A DNA stretch of 64,000 bases from Thermogemmatispora carboxidivorans (GCF_000702505.1 NZ_JNIM01000001.1:4750327-4814326); one strand, 5' to 3'; counted from the stretch's first letter, positions 1 through 9,420 are shown. Program-made: numbers and translations. The notes: a model not told the origin generated them from the letters alone.

Positions 1-86
1 AGCGCCGCACCAGGTCAGCTACAGCTCCCGCCCCAGAGAACGGGAGATCCAGCGTACTCCATTTTTTCAACTCTCCTGTGGTCATA

Positions 87-114
87 TCGACATAACGATT
101 CAAGATGATATACT
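87..114 (+). promoter_or_regulatory. Putative sigma70-type promoter of the MBL/rhodanese gene
   Basis: A TCGACA hexamer (87-92) lies 16 bp before TATACT (109-114), a near-consensus pair about 130 bp before the ATG at 244. The leader between them contains a GCGA tetranucleotide run (154-170). Nothing else is recognisable in bases 1-243. Confidence 0.4.
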
Positions 115-243
115 ACTAGAGGCCAGCCGCTCCTGTGGGTGAAGAACGAGCAAGCGAGCGAGCGAGCGAGTGAGCGGCCCAGCCTTGGGCGAGCGCCACC
201 CCCCCGAGGCTGGCAGCAGGCGGGTGGCTGTGAGGTGAGAACC

Positions 244-1683
244 ATGCAAATCGAACAGTTCTTCATTGAAGGTCTGGGGCATCAATCCTACTTTGTCAGT
301 GACGGGCGCAGCGGTCAGGCGGCGGTGGTTGACCCACGTCGCGACGTTGACGTCTACCTGGAAGCTGCAGCGCGCTCGCAGGCGCGCATTACCCACATTC
401 TGGAGACGCACATTCACAACGACTACGTCACTGGCGGGCGTGAGCTGGCGGCGCGCACAGGTGCCACGATTGTCGCCAGTGCTGATGCCCATCTGCTTTA
501 CCCTCACCAGCCGGTGCGCGACGGCGAGCGCTTCCGCGTGGGCGAGCTGACTTTCCAGGCGCTGGCGACCCCGGGCCACACGCCTGAGCACACAAGCTAC
601 CTGGTTTATCAACCGGAGAGCAGCCAGCCCTATGCTCTCTTCAGTGGTGGCAGCATGCTTGTCGCCAGCGCAGGCCGCACCGACCTGCTCGGTCCAGAGT
701 TGACCCTGACCTTGACGCGCCAGCAATATCACTCGCTGCTGCGTCTCCTGCAGACCTTACCCGACAGCGTGCTGGTTTATCCGACTCACGGGGCCGGCTC
801 CTTCTGCGTGGCGAGCGCTGTTGGCGCCAGGCGCAGCACGACTATCGGCCAGGAGCGTCTGGCCAACCCCGTGGTGCAGGCGCGCGACGAAGTCGACTTC
901 GTACGCCGCCAGCTTGCCAGCTATACTGCTTACCCGCACTATTACCGCTATATGCATGATATCAATCAGCAGGGTCCGCGTATCCTGGGCGGGCTGCCGG
1001 AGCTGCCGCCGCGCTCCCCCCAGGAAGTGCAGCATTGGCTGCAGCAGGGTCTACCGCTGATTGACGGTCGTTCCCGCACAGAGTTCGCGCGCGAATATAT
1101 CCCTGGCTCTTTGAACATCGAGCTAGATAGCTCCTTCGCCACTTACGTTGGCTGGCTGCTGCCCTTCAATACGCCGCTCTTGCTGCTGATCGAGGACGAG
1201 GAGGGTCGACGCGAGGCTGTGGTGCAGCTGATCCGCATCGGCTATGAGCAGGCTCAGGGCTACCTGGCGGGTGGCATCGCGGCCTGGAAGGCTGCCGCTC
1301 TGCCCACGAGCAGCTTCGAGCGCATCGATATCGATACGCTCTATCGACGCTGGAAGAGCCAGCCCTCGCTGACCGTGCTGGATGTGCGCCGTGATGACGA
1401 GTGGCGGCAGGGCCATATTCCGGGCGCGCTCCACGTGCATATCGGCGACCTCCCCCAACATTTGGAGAGCCTGCCACGCCATACGCCTTTGGCGGTCGTC
1501 TGCCACTCCGGCCACCGCGCTTCGATCGCAGCCAGCATGGTGGCAGCCACAGGACGCGAGGTCCTGGCTGTCGATGGGGGCGTGCCCGCCTGGCAGGCGC
1601 GTGGTCTACCGCTAGAGTCCGAGCCCGCAGAGGAGCCCGCCCAGCCGTCGGCGGAGGATCTGGCGACGCATGCTCATCCGTGA
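244..1683 (+). CDS. MBL-fold hydrolase with two rhodanese domains (CstB/persulfide dioxygenase-like)
   Basis: About 479 residues. The N-terminal metallo-beta-lactamase fold (about 1-235) carries the metal motif THIHNDY near residue 55, then GHTPEH and THGAGSFC, the pattern of the MBL/rhodanese branch related to ETHE1 and CstB, which act on persulfide sulfur in the cytoplasm. Two rhodanese domains follow. The first (about 265-350) has no catalytic cysteine in its active-site loop and is probably structural. The second (about 365-460) has VVCHSGHR with Cys420 and should be active. An open frame extends upstream to 139, but the ATG at 244 has the GAGGTGAGA Shine-Dalgarno-like stretch and begins the conserved domain, so it is preferred. 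The disulfide oxidoreductase downstream fits a sulfur/redox role. The exact substrate is not shown by the sequence. Confidence 0.85.
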   Translation: MQIEQFFIEGLGHQSYFVSDGRSGQAAVVDPRRDVDVYLEAAARSQARITHILETHIHNDYVTGGRELAARTGATIVASADAHLLYPHQPVRDGERFRVGELTFQALATPGHTPEHTSYLVYQPESSQPYALFSGGSMLVASAGRTDLLGPELTLTLTRQQYHSLLRLLQTLPDSVLVYPTHGAGSFCVASAVGARRSTTIGQERLANPVVQARDEVDFVRRQLASYTAYPHYYRYMHDINQQGPRILGGLPELPPRSPQEVQHWLQQGLPLIDGRSRTEFAREYIPGSLNIELDSSFATYVGWLLPFNTPLLLLIEDEEGRREAVVQLIRIGYEQAQGYLAGGIAAWKAAALPTSSFERIDIDTLYRRWKSQPSLTVLDVRRDDEWRQGHIPGALHVHIGDLPQHLESLPRHTPLAVVCHSGHRASIAASMVAATGREVLAVDGGVPAWQARGLPLESEPAEEPAQPSAEDLATHAHP

Positions 1684-1920
1684 AGCCCACGATCTCGCAG
1701 ACCCTGGCACGGCAGAGCGAGAGCGGGCCAGCTGCCGGCACCCTCTGCCCTGGGCCTTCCTGGACATATGGTTGTGCATGCAAGGCGCCGCTGGACGCGG
1801 TAGAATGTGGCGGGCCTCTCCCCCACAGCGAGGGGATCTCGCCCTTTCCTGGGCCGACTGCGGCGCGCAACAGCGTCAGAGAGTAATAGAGAGCATCAGT
1901 AAACGAGAGAAGGTGGAACG

Positions 1921-2628
1921 ATGGCTTTGATTGGAGAGAGCGATCAGGAAAAGATCCGCGATCTTTTCAAGGATCTGGATGGAGATGTGACGATTACCTA
2001 CTTCACGCAGCGCGAGTCGCCGCTGCTGATTCCAGGCCACGAATGCCAGTTCTGCAAAGAGACCCGCGAGGTCCTGGAGGAGGTGGCCAGCCTCTCGGAT
2101 AAGATCCATCTTCAGGTGAAGGACTTTTATCGCGATGAGGCCGAGGCCAGGCAGCACCAGATTGAGCGCATTCCGGCCTTTCTTCTGGAGGGCAAGGCCA
2201 AGGGACGCTTGCGCTTCTTCGGTATTCCGGCAGGCTACGAGTTCAGTACGCTGATCGAGGATATCCGCAGGCTGTCGCGTGGCGAAACAGCGCTCAGTCC
2301 CCAGACGCAGCAACAGTTACAGTCGCTGCAGCAAGACCTCCACATTCAGGTGTTCGTCACGCCAACCTGCCCTTACTGCCCACGTATGGCCCTGCTGGCC
2401 CATGAGCTGGCGATGGCCAGCGAGCGGGTGACAGCGGATGTCGTGGAGATTTCCGAGTTCGTCGATCTGGCCCAGCGCTATCGTGTCCAGGGAGTGCCGA
2501 AGACGGTGATCAACGACCGCTTGGAGATTTTGGGGGCGGTGCCTGAGACACGGCTGATGCAGCAGATCGTCCAGGCTTTTGCTCCTGCGGCGGTCCAGTC
2601 TTCTCAGCCCTCTCAGCCACAGCAATGA
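1921..2628 (+). CDS. Two-domain glutaredoxin-like protein disulfide oxidoreductase (PDO)
   Basis: 235 residues, the usual length of thermophile PDO proteins, which contain two fused thioredoxin/glutaredoxin folds and oxidise or isomerise protein disulfides in the cytoplasm. Both redox motifs are present: CQFC (Cys42/Cys45) in the N-terminal fold and CPYC (Cys150/Cys153) in the C-terminal fold. A cis-proline context (QGVPKTVI) follows the second. The start lies just after GAGAGAAGGTGG, a usable ribosome site. No signal peptide is visible. The gap of 237 bp from the upstream gene holds nothing recognisable, so it may have its own promoter. A heterotrophic alkyl-hydroperoxide reductase partner is possible but none is nearby. 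Confidence 0.85.
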   Translation: MALIGESDQEKIRDLFKDLDGDVTITYFTQRESPLLIPGHECQFCKETREVLEEVASLSDKIHLQVKDFYRDEAEARQHQIERIPAFLLEGKAKGRLRFFGIPAGYEFSTLIEDIRRLSRGETALSPQTQQQLQSLQQDLHIQVFVTPTCPYCPRMALLAHELAMASERVTADVVEISEFVDLAQRYRVQGVPKTVINDRLEILGAVPETRLMQQIVQAFAPAAVQSSQPSQPQQ

Positions 2629-2733
2629 GTCAGGCAAAAGAGAGAGCAGAGCACAGACTTTCTTCCCCAGGGCAGGGCCTCCCAGAGCCAGAAATGAGCA
2701 AGTCAGCCTTTGCCTGACAGATTGCTTATCGGC

Positions 2734-2762
2734 TTGACATTGGCTACGCGATCTGCTACACT
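2734..2762 (+). promoter_or_regulatory. Promoter of the valS leader
   Basis: TTGACA (2734-2739), a 17-bp spacer and TACACT (2757-2762) make a near-perfect sigma70-type promoter. Transcription would start near 2769, so the leader is about 715 nt long and includes the T-box. Confidence 0.75.
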
Positions 2763-2768
2763 AAAAGC

Positions 2769-3236
2769 AATCCGAACAAAGGCGCATGCTACGCGCTCTA
2801 GAGAGTGACACAGACGCAGAACAGGAGGAGTAGGCGCTCTGGCCCCGGCAGAGAGGGAGGATCACCGGCTGCAAGTCTTCCCCGGATGGCAAGCGCTGAA
2901 GGTCGCCTGGGAGTCTGAATAAGGGAGCTTGTCGCGGTCCCGGCAGCGTTGAGCAAGGGAGAGAGCAATCGCGGAGGGGGCGGTCGGTAGGTCGGTACGA
3001 GCATACTGAAAGGGACGCGCGAGCTGCTGCGGTGTGCCCGTTAGCGCACAAATGAGGGTCAATCGTCCCCTGCCAGGATCAGGGGAGGAGAGCAGCAGCA
3101 TTGCTCAAGATGGCGGTCTTTACTGGCCGGCAGAGCAGCCCACGTGTAAGCCTGAGCGCAGGGCGATTGACTGAAGCAAGGTGGTACCACGAGTATGAAC
3201 CCTTCTCGTCCTTGACGGCGGGAAGGGTTTTCTGTT
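2769..3236 (+). promoter_or_regulatory. T-box leader controlling valS
   Basis: T-box RNAs read the charging state of a tRNA and let transcription continue only when the tRNA is uncharged. The hallmark T-box sequence AAGGTGGTACCACG is at 3178-3191 and is followed at once by a terminator hairpin (3199-3229) with a U-rich tail; the T-box bases would form the competing antiterminator. The downstream gene is valyl-tRNA synthetase, the expected cognate. The long stem I region is GC-rich. A GTC at 2902-2904 inside GAAGGTCGCC could be the valine specifier, but I could not fold stem I well enough to assign it. Confidence 0.8.
3199..3236 (+). terminator. T-box-linked intrinsic terminator
   Basis: Arms AACCCTTC (3199-3206) and GAAGGGTT (3222-3229) are perfectly complementary, followed by TTCTGTT. 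This is the regulated terminator of the valS leader. Confidence 0.8.
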
Positions 3237-3485
3237 AGAACTGTGATCCGCCCAACTCCCCGCCTTGGGATAGTGGGCTCCCTGGTTAGTTCAAAGGCAG
3301 CCAGGCCCCGCCCGCTCTCAGTGCCGCGGTCTGAGCTGACAAAAAGTGGCCTGGCCGCGTCTGACCTGAGTACGCTTTGAGCCATCATTGCTATCATCAT
3401 CATCGTTGCAGCTGTTCATCATAGCAGCCAGGGCAGTCCAGCCAGGCGATGATAGTGGAGTTCACCCACTACCGCAGGAGGGAAC

Positions 3486-6221
3486 ATGATTAAGCAGGAG
3501 AAGATAGCCAGTATCGAAGAGAAAAAGCAGTTGCTTGCGGCCCTACCCAAAGCCTATGAGCCGCAGGTGGTCGAGGGAAAATGGTATCGCTTCTGGGAGG
3601 AAGGAGGTTACTTTAAGCCGCGCCCGAATCCGCAGCGGCCTCCCTTTGTGATCAGCATGCCGCCACCGAACGTGACTGGCGTGCTGCATGTGGGGCATGC
3701 CCTCACCGCTACCATCGAGGATATTATGATTCGCTACCATCGGATGCGTGGCGATGAAACGCTGTGGGTGCCGGGCGAGGATCACGCCGGCATCGCCACA
3801 CAGGCCGTGGTGGAGCGTGAGCTGGCCAAGGAGGGAACCGATCGCCATCGTCTGGGTCGCGCCGTCTTCCTCGAACGGGTCTGGCAGTGGGTTGGCCAAT
3901 ATAAGAAGCGCATCCAGAACCAGCACCGCCGCCTCGGCGTCTCCTGCGATTGGTCGCGTCAGCGCTTTACCCTGGACGAGGGCCTCTCGCGCGCCGTGCG
4001 CGAGGTCTTTGTGCGCCTCTACGAGGAGGGCCTGATCTACCGCGGCGAGCGCATCATTAACTGGTGCCCGCGCTGCATGAGCGCCATCTCTGATCTGGAG
4101 GTGGAGCACGAGGACACCCCTGGCAAGCTGACCTACGTGCGCTATCCGCTCAAGCCCGAGGCCGGGAGCAACGTTGAGGCAACCGAATATATCAGTGTGG
4201 CCACCACGCGCCCGGAGACGATCCTCGGCGATACGGCGGTGGCGGTCAACCCGCGAGACGAGCGCTATCGGCATCTGGTGGGGCGCACTGCCATTCTGCC
4301 GGTCATTGGGCGCGAGATCCCGATCATCGCCGATGAGGCCGTGGAAATGGGCTTCGGCACCGGCGCTGTCAAGGTGACCCCCTTCCACGACCCAACCGAC
4401 TTTGAGATTGGCCAGCGCCACGGCCTGCCGCGCGTGCAGGTCATCGGCTTCGATAGCAAGATGACCCCCGAGGCCGGCCCCTACGCCGGTTTGGATCGCT
4501 TTGAGGCGCGCAAGAAGCTGGTTGAGCAGCTCCAGCAGGAGGGTCTGATCGTCAAGATCGAGGATTACACGGTCCCTCTGGGCCATTGCCAGCGCTGCCA
4601 TACGGTGATTGAGCCGCTGGTCTCGAAGCAGTGGTTCGTCCATATGAAGCCGCTGGCCACGCCGGCGCTGAACGCGGTCAAGTACGGTCAGATTCGCATC
4701 CTGCCCGAGCGCTTCACGAAAATCTACTGTGATTGGCTGGAGAACATCCACGACTGGACGATCTCGCGTCAGCTCTGGTGGGGCCATCGCATTCCTGTCT
4801 GGTACTGCGATGACTGCGGCGAGACGATCGTCAGCCGCGAGGATGTGGTGCGCTGTCCCCATTGCGAGAGCGAACGCCTGCATCAGGATGAGGATGTGCT
4901 CGATACCTGGTTCTCGTCCTGGCTGTGGCCGTTCAGTACGCTCGGCTGGCCCGATGATACGCCAGATCTCCGCCGCTACTATCCGACCTCGGTGATGGAG
5001 ACAGGCTACGACATCATCTTCTTCTGGGTGGCGCGCATGGTGATGGCCGGCATCCATTTCATGGGGACGATCCCTTTCCGTGTCATCTACCTCCACGGCC
5101 TGGTGCGCACCGCCAAGGGCGAGAAGATGAGCAAGTCGAAGAACAACGTCGTCGATCCAATCGATGTCATGGATCAGTACGGCACCGACGCCCTGCGCTT
5201 CACTCTGGCCACCAGCAGTACACCCGGCAATGATATGAGGCTGGTGCCCGAGCGCATTGTGGGCAACCGCAATTTCGCCAATAAGATCTGGAACGCCTCG
5301 CGCTTTGTCTTGACAGCGACCGCAGAGATCGAGGACGGTGTGCCTCCCCTGGAGGCCCTCCGCCCCCGCACCCTGGCCGATCGCTGGATCGTGAGCCGCA
5401 TCTCACGGCTGATCAGCGATGTGACGCAATTGATTGAGGAGTTCCAGTTTGGCGAAGCCGGTCGCCGCATCCACGAGTTCTTCTGGACCGAATACTGCGA
5501 CTGGTATCTGGAGATCGCCAAGGTGCAGCTCCAGGGTGACACCGAGGCTCGCAAGACGACGGCGGCGATCCTGCGCGCCCTGCTCGATACCGCGCTGCGC
5601 CTTCTCCATCCCTTCATGCCCTTTGTGACAGAGGAGGTGTGGCAGCATCTCTATCGCTTCAGCGAGCCGGAGCCAGAGCGCTGGCCGGCCCCGGCCCTGA
5701 TCGTGGCCCCCTGGCCGCAGGCTCTGGCAGCCGCCAGAGATGAGGAGGCTGAGGAGGACTTCGCCCTCTTGCAGGAGCTGATCACGCGCATCCGCGACGC
5801 GCGCAATCAGCTCGGCGTGGAGCCGGCCCGCCGCATTCAGGTGCTGCTGGCCGCTGGTCCGAAGCTGGCCCTCCTCAGCGAGCAGGCGCCCTTGATTGAG
5901 TTTCTGGCGCGTACAGAGACGCCGCGCTTCTATGAGCATCTGGAGCCAAAGCCACAAGGGGCGATGAGCCTGCTGGCTGGACCAGTGGAGATCTACCTGC
6001 CGCTGGCCGGGATGTTCGACGTGGAGAAGGAGCTGGCCCGCCTTGATAAGGAGATCGCCCGTACGGAGCAGGAGATTGCCCGCTTCCAGGCGCGACTCGC
6101 TAACGAGGAGTTCGTGAAACGGGCCAAGCCCGAGGTGGTGGAGCGCGAGCGCGAGCGCCTCAGCGAGCAAGAGGAGCGGCTGGCCAAGCTGCGTGAGCGC
6201 CACGCAGCTCTGAGCAGCTAA
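3486..6221 (+). CDS. valS: Valyl-tRNA synthetase
   Basis: 911 residues, a normal length for ValRS, the cytoplasmic enzyme that charges tRNA-Val. Class I signatures are clear: PPPNVTG followed by HVGH (68-71), KMSKS at 547-551, a CP1 editing domain with the TTRPET-type motif (VATTRPETILGDTAV) between them, the anticodon-binding helical domain, and a C-terminal coiled coil (about 830-911) typical of ValRS and absent from IleRS and LeuRS. The ATG follows AGGAGGGAAC, a strong ribosome site. Expression is expected to be controlled by the upstream T-box. A perfect hairpin terminator lies about 140 bp downstream, so the gene is probably monocistronic. Confidence 0.97.
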   Translation: MIKQEKIASIEEKKQLLAALPKAYEPQVVEGKWYRFWEEGGYFKPRPNPQRPPFVISMPPPNVTGVLHVGHALTATIEDIMIRYHRMRGDETLWVPGEDHAGIATQAVVERELAKEGTDRHRLGRAVFLERVWQWVGQYKKRIQNQHRRLGVSCDWSRQRFTLDEGLSRAVREVFVRLYEEGLIYRGERIINWCPRCMSAISDLEVEHEDTPGKLTYVRYPLKPEAGSNVEATEYISVATTRPETILGDTAVAVNPRDERYRHLVGRTAILPVIGREIPIIADEAVEMGFGTGAVKVTPFHDPTDFEIGQRHGLPRVQVIGFDSKMTPEAGPYAGLDRFEARKKLVEQLQQEGLIVKIEDYTVPLGHCQRCHTVIEPLVSKQWFVHMKPLATPALNAVKYGQIRILPERFTKIYCDWLENIHDWTISRQLWWGHRIPVWYCDDCGETIVSREDVVRCPHCESERLHQDEDVLDTWFSSWLWPFSTLGWPDDTPDLRRYYPTSVMETGYDIIFFWVARMVMAGIHFMGTIPFRVIYLHGLVRTAKGEKMSKSKNNVVDPIDVMDQYGTDALRFTLATSSTPGNDMRLVPERIVGNRNFANKIWNASRFVLTATAEIEDGVPPLEALRPRTLADRWIVSRISRLISDVTQLIEEFQFGEAGRRIHEFFWTEYCDWYLEIAKVQLQGDTEARKTTAAILRALLDTALRLLHPFMPFVTEEVWQHLYRFSEPEPERWPAPALIVAPWPQALAAARDEEAEEDFALLQELITRIRDARNQLGVEPARRIQVLLAAGPKLALLSEQAPLIEFLARTETPRFYEHLEPKPQGAMSLLAGPVEIYLPLAGMFDVEKELARLDKEIARTEQEIARFQARLANEEFVKRAKPEVVERERERLSEQEERLAKLRERHAALSS

Positions 6222-6360
6222 GCCCCTCGCCAGCGCTTGCCAGCAAGGCCGGACCAGGCCGGGCCGAGGGCCCTGCAACCTTTGCCAGCCTGATCCAGTC
6301 AGCCGGAGGAAGAGAGCAGACAGTGACTCCCATGTTCCTCCTTTTTCGCGCGCACAGGCA

Positions 6361-6400
6361 AGGAGCGGCCCATCGCCTGCTGCGATGGGCCGCTCCTTTT
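6361..6400 (+). terminator. Intrinsic terminator after valS
   Basis: A 16-bp perfect stem (6361-6376 with 6382-6397) and a 5-nt loop, followed by a short T run on the plus strand. Confidence 0.8.
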
Positions 6401-6471
6401 CCAGACACGCCACCGACAAGGAGAGAAGCTAGTTTCCTTTTTCCCTCCAGAAAGCAGAGGCTAATCCGGCC

Positions 6472-7659
6472 TTAATTGAGCTGCTGCCAGCTTTGGCCGC
6501 CGTCGCTCGTCTTCAGAATATGGGTTTTGGCCGGAGGTGCCAGACACAAGGCCCAGCCGGTGCTGGCCGTCAGGAAATCCAGTTGAATGACGTCGCTGAA
6601 GGGACGAGCGGGTAGCTGCTGGCTCCAATGTTGTCCCCCATCGTGGGTCACATAGAGGGTCGTGCGGTCGGTCGCATAGCCGACATTGGCTGAGACAAAG
6701 GACGAGGCAATGACCGCAGCCGGCAGCGCCGCCCCAGCGCGCCAGGTTTTGCCACCGTCGTGGGTGGTGTAGAAATAGAGGCTCGCCTTGCCAGCGGCAT
6801 AGACATTGACGGGCAGGAGGCCATCGCGACTGGAGAAGAAGCGCGGTGGCAGGGTAGCGATTTGGGCCTTCTCGCTTCCGGTGGGCAGTGGCAGAGACTG
6901 AGGTTGCCAGCTCTGACCCCCATCGTGCGTTACATAGAGCCAGGCCCGCTTGAGACCCGGCTCACTGCCGGTGGCCCAGCCGGTGGTGGTATCGATAAAG
7001 GCCAGCCCCGACTTGTTGCCGCTGTAGGGAAGGGTTGTCAGGCTCTGAGCCGTGCGCCCCTGGGCCGCGGAGACCTGCATGATGCGCTGCCAATGGCCGC
7101 CGCCATCGCTGGTGCGCCAGATAGCTACAGCCTCGGCATTGGTGGCCATGCCCAGATTGACCAGAAGCCAGCCGTGCAGGGCATCGATAAAGGTCAGTTG
7201 CACAACTCCGATCCCAGGAGCCGGCACATCTGTGCGCTGCCAGCTCTGGCCCCCATCGCTGGTGCGGTAGACGGGAGTCGTCGGCCCGTCCTGGAAAATC
7301 AGTGCTACCCAGGCAGTTTGAGCATTCAGATAGGCAGCGACAATACGCTCTACGGGTTCCTGCGGCACGGAGCCAGCTTCGGGCTGAGGCGTGACATCGT
7401 GCCAGTGCACTCCGCCATCTGTGGTACGCAGGACAGAGCGTTGGGTTGAGGCCCAGCCACGCCGTTCATCACACATCTGCAGCGCCTGCATCTGCTGCGC
7501 TGCCGCACTGAGCGCAGGCGAGGTCGGCGGGGGTGGGGCACTTCCCAAGGGAAGGCAGCCACTGCCAAGAGCCAGGAGAAAGAGGGTCGCCAGCGCCAGC
7601 CACTTTGAAGCAGCCTGCCGCTGCCGCCGGACATCGCCATATCCTGCTGCTTCTCTCAT
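6472..7659 (-). CDS. BNR/Ycf48-like beta-propeller lipoprotein
   Basis: About 395 residues. It starts with a basic segment, a hydrophobic stretch and a lipobox ending at Cys35 (LGSGC), so it is predicted to be a lipoprotein anchored on the outer face of the membrane. The body is made of repeated blades with the motifs TSDGG.W, THDGGQSW and THDGGKTW, the BNR/Asp-box pattern shared by sialidase-like and photosystem assembly factor Ycf48-like propellers. No sialidase catalytic residues were recognised, so a binding or assembly role is more likely than glycosidase activity. The open frame extends further upstream, but the ATG at 7659 has AAGGAAGGG at the right distance. It faces valS tail to tail. 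Confidence 0.75.
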   Translation of the reverse strand: MREAAGYGDVRRQRQAASKWLALATLFLLALGSGCLPLGSAPPPPTSPALSAAAQQMQALQMCDERRGWASTQRSVLRTTDGGVHWHDVTPQPEAGSVPQEPVERIVAAYLNAQTAWVALIFQDGPTTPVYRTSDGGQSWQRTDVPAPGIGVVQLTFIDALHGWLLVNLGMATNAEAVAIWRTSDGGGHWQRIMQVSAAQGRTAQSLTTLPYSGNKSGLAFIDTTTGWATGSEPGLKRAWLYVTHDGGQSWQPQSLPLPTGSEKAQIATLPPRFFSSRDGLLPVNVYAAGKASLYFYTTHDGGKTWRAGAALPAAVIASSFVSANVGYATDRTTLYVTHDGGQHWSQQLPARPFSDVIQLDFLTASTGWALCLAPPAKTHILKTSDGGQSWQQLN

Positions 7660-7805
7660 AGGGCAGCCCTTCCTTGTTGCGCTTGCTCGCCAACAGGCGA
7701 CGGGTCCGTAGCCCATGAACTGAACTGATTTTGCAAGGTAGTGCTTGCGTTCACGGCGAAGAAGAAGAAGAGAGATAAAGCCAACCGGCCCATCAATCAG
7801 TGCAA

Positions 7806-8600
7806 TCAGCCCCAGACGAGACCACCGCTACCGGTCGTCAGGACCTGGGGACCGTCCTCGGTCAGGGCAATGGTGTGCTCGAAATGGGCACTGAGCGAGC
7901 CGTCGGCAGTGACAATGGTCCAGTGATCGGGTAGAATACGGATCTTCTTGCCGCCCATGCCTACCATTGGCTCAACAGCGATGACCAGACCGGGCCGGAG
8001 GGGAAAATCCATCTCTCGATGGTAGAAATTAGGGACCTGCGGCGGCTCCCACATTTCTCGTCCGATACCATGCCCAATTAATTGCTCAAATACGGTAAAA
8101 CCGGCCTGATGAATAGCCTGCTCCATTGCGCGCGCGACCTCAGACCAGCGTGACTTCTCTCCCAGTAGCTCAATGGCCAGATGCAGGGCATGCTCGGTTA
8201 CTTGCAGCAGATGCCTGGCACCTGCATCGATCTGACCCACCGCATGCGTCACCGCGGCGTCGCCACACCAGCCGTCAAGACGACAGCCGATGTCGATGCT
8301 GACAACGTCTCCCTCTTGGAGACGACGTTTGCCTGGAATGCCGTGGACGATTTGCTCGTTGAGGGAGATACAGGTAGTTGCCGGATAGGGAACTGGCCCG
8401 GGAGCCCCTTTGAAGAGCGGCGCCGCCCCTTGCTCAGCCAGAAATGTTTCGACAGCCTCGTCGATCTCAGCAGTGCTCACCCCCGGCTTGACCAGCGAGG
8501 CCGCTACCTGATGGGCCCGCCAGACGATCTCTCCCGCCGCCCGCATGGCCTCAATCTCAGCGCGCGACTTCAGGCGATAGGTCACTCCCTTACTGCTCAT
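7806..8600 (-). CDS. map: Type I methionine aminopeptidase
   Basis: 264 residues, the standard size. The enzyme removes the N-terminal methionine from new proteins in the cytoplasm. All five metal ligands of the pita-bread fold are visible: Asp103 (SIDIGC), Asp114 (WCGDAA), His177 (GHGIG), Glu210 (AVEPM) and Glu241 (FEHT), as is the substrate-binding His of NEQIVHGIP. There is no zinc-finger N-terminal extension, so it is the short bacterial form. It is not in the usual ribosomal-protein operon context here; it stands alone between a beta-propeller lipoprotein gene and a GtrA gene on the same strand, with about 145-180 bp on each side. Confidence 0.95.
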   Translation of the reverse strand: MSSKGVTYRLKSRAEIEAMRAAGEIVWRAHQVAASLVKPGVSTAEIDEAVETFLAEQGAAPLFKGAPGPVPYPATTCISLNEQIVHGIPGKRRLQEGDVVSIDIGCRLDGWCGDAAVTHAVGQIDAGARHLLQVTEHALHLAIELLGEKSRWSEVARAMEQAIHQAGFTVFEQLIGHGIGREMWEPPQVPNFYHREMDFPLRPGLVIAVEPMVGMGGKKIRILPDHWTIVTADGSLSAHFEHTIALTEDGPQVLTTGSGGLVWG

Positions 8601-8781
8601 GGCTCGTGCTCACTCTCAGCTCAGTTCGGTTCAATCAGTCGCCAGCCAGGCAGGCAGCAATCTTGCCTGACAGAGCAACGGATGGCCTGTCTGCCTAGAT
8701 TGCCATTCGGCCTCGTCAGCGCTTCCCAGGGTCTTCCCGTCCACCAAGCGCAGGATTATCAGAACAGGCCCACTCTCGGCC

Positions 8782-9420
8782 TCAATGGGCCGCGCTCACT
8801 CCTCTGTACGTAAAGAGGTGATGAAAGGAGAAATTGTAGATCAGGACCAGGAAAATCGCGATGGCCTGCGACAGAAGCGCCGGCACATGCGCCAGGTTGG
8901 TCAGACTGAGCTCAATACAGAAATTCAACAGGCTGCCCACAACAGCCGTGAGGTGAAAGCGCAGGCAGCGCTGCCACCACGAGCGCTGGTGGCCTGGAAG
9001 ATGGCGAAAGGTAAAGTAATCATTGGCCAGGAAATTGGCAATAATCGAGATTTCAGCGGCAGAGATGTTGGCTATGGCATTGTGCAGCGTACTACTCACC
9101 GGTATAGCCATGCGATAGAACATGATATAGAAAACAATCATATTGACAACAGCAGCTGCACCACCGATGAAGAGGTAAGTGAAGAGCCGCTGAAACCAGC
9201 CGGCCTTACCGCCAGTGAGGTCATCAACGAGGGAGAGGAAGCGATTCACCAGAGCCAGCGAGGTTGGCTGATAGCTCGGCAAGCCGGGAGCCGAGCCTTG
9301 AGAAGAGCCGGCCCCGGTCCCACTGGCCGCGACTGCCGGCTGTGGCTGCGTGCTGTGTTCAACCAGAGCAATCAAATCCAGTAGGTCATCCTGACGATCT
9401 TGCGCGATAGTATTCTTCAT
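8782..9420 (-). CDS. GtrA family membrane protein
   Basis: About 212 residues. After a hydrophilic N-terminal part of about 85 residues (rich in Gln, Ser, Gly), the protein has four hydrophobic segments with the GtrA signatures FLIGGAAAVVN-like (FIGGAAAVVNM), AANFLANDYFTFR-like and a C-terminal F.YNF..HHLFTYR. GtrA proteins are small flippase-like membrane proteins linked to transfer of lipid-bound sugars in cell-surface polysaccharide synthesis. The open frame reaches 9543, but the ATG at 9420 follows a GGAG site and removes an N-terminal part unlike the family. No glycosyltransferase partner lies beside it. Confidence 0.8.
   Translation of the reverse strand: MKNTIAQDRQDDLLDLIALVEHSTQPQPAVAASGTGAGSSQGSAPGLPSYQPTSLALVNRFLSLVDDLTGGKAGWFQRLFTYLFIGGAAAVVNMIVFYIMFYRMAIPVSSTLHNAIANISAAEISIIANFLANDYFTFRHLPGHQRSWWQRCLRFHLTAVVGSLLNFCIELSLTNLAHVPALLSQAIAIFLVLIYNFSFHHLFTYRGVSAAH

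Noticed and set aside
139-243. N-terminal extension of the MBL/rhodanese protein
   Set aside because: It is coded by the tetranucleotide tract, is unlike the family, and the ATG at 244 has a good ribosome site.
2629-2718. Inverted pair GTCAGGCAAA/TTTGCCTGAC as terminator of the PDO gene
   Set aside because: The arms are about 70 nt apart and no T run follows, so an intrinsic terminator is unlikely.
2761-3403. Minus-strand open frames in the valS leader
   Set aside because: The region is explained as a T-box RNA leader; the frames have no ribosome site or recognisable domain.
3543-5096. A 517-residue minus-strand frame opposite valS
   Set aside because: Low-complexity composition and complete overlap with a clear aminoacyl-tRNA synthetase.
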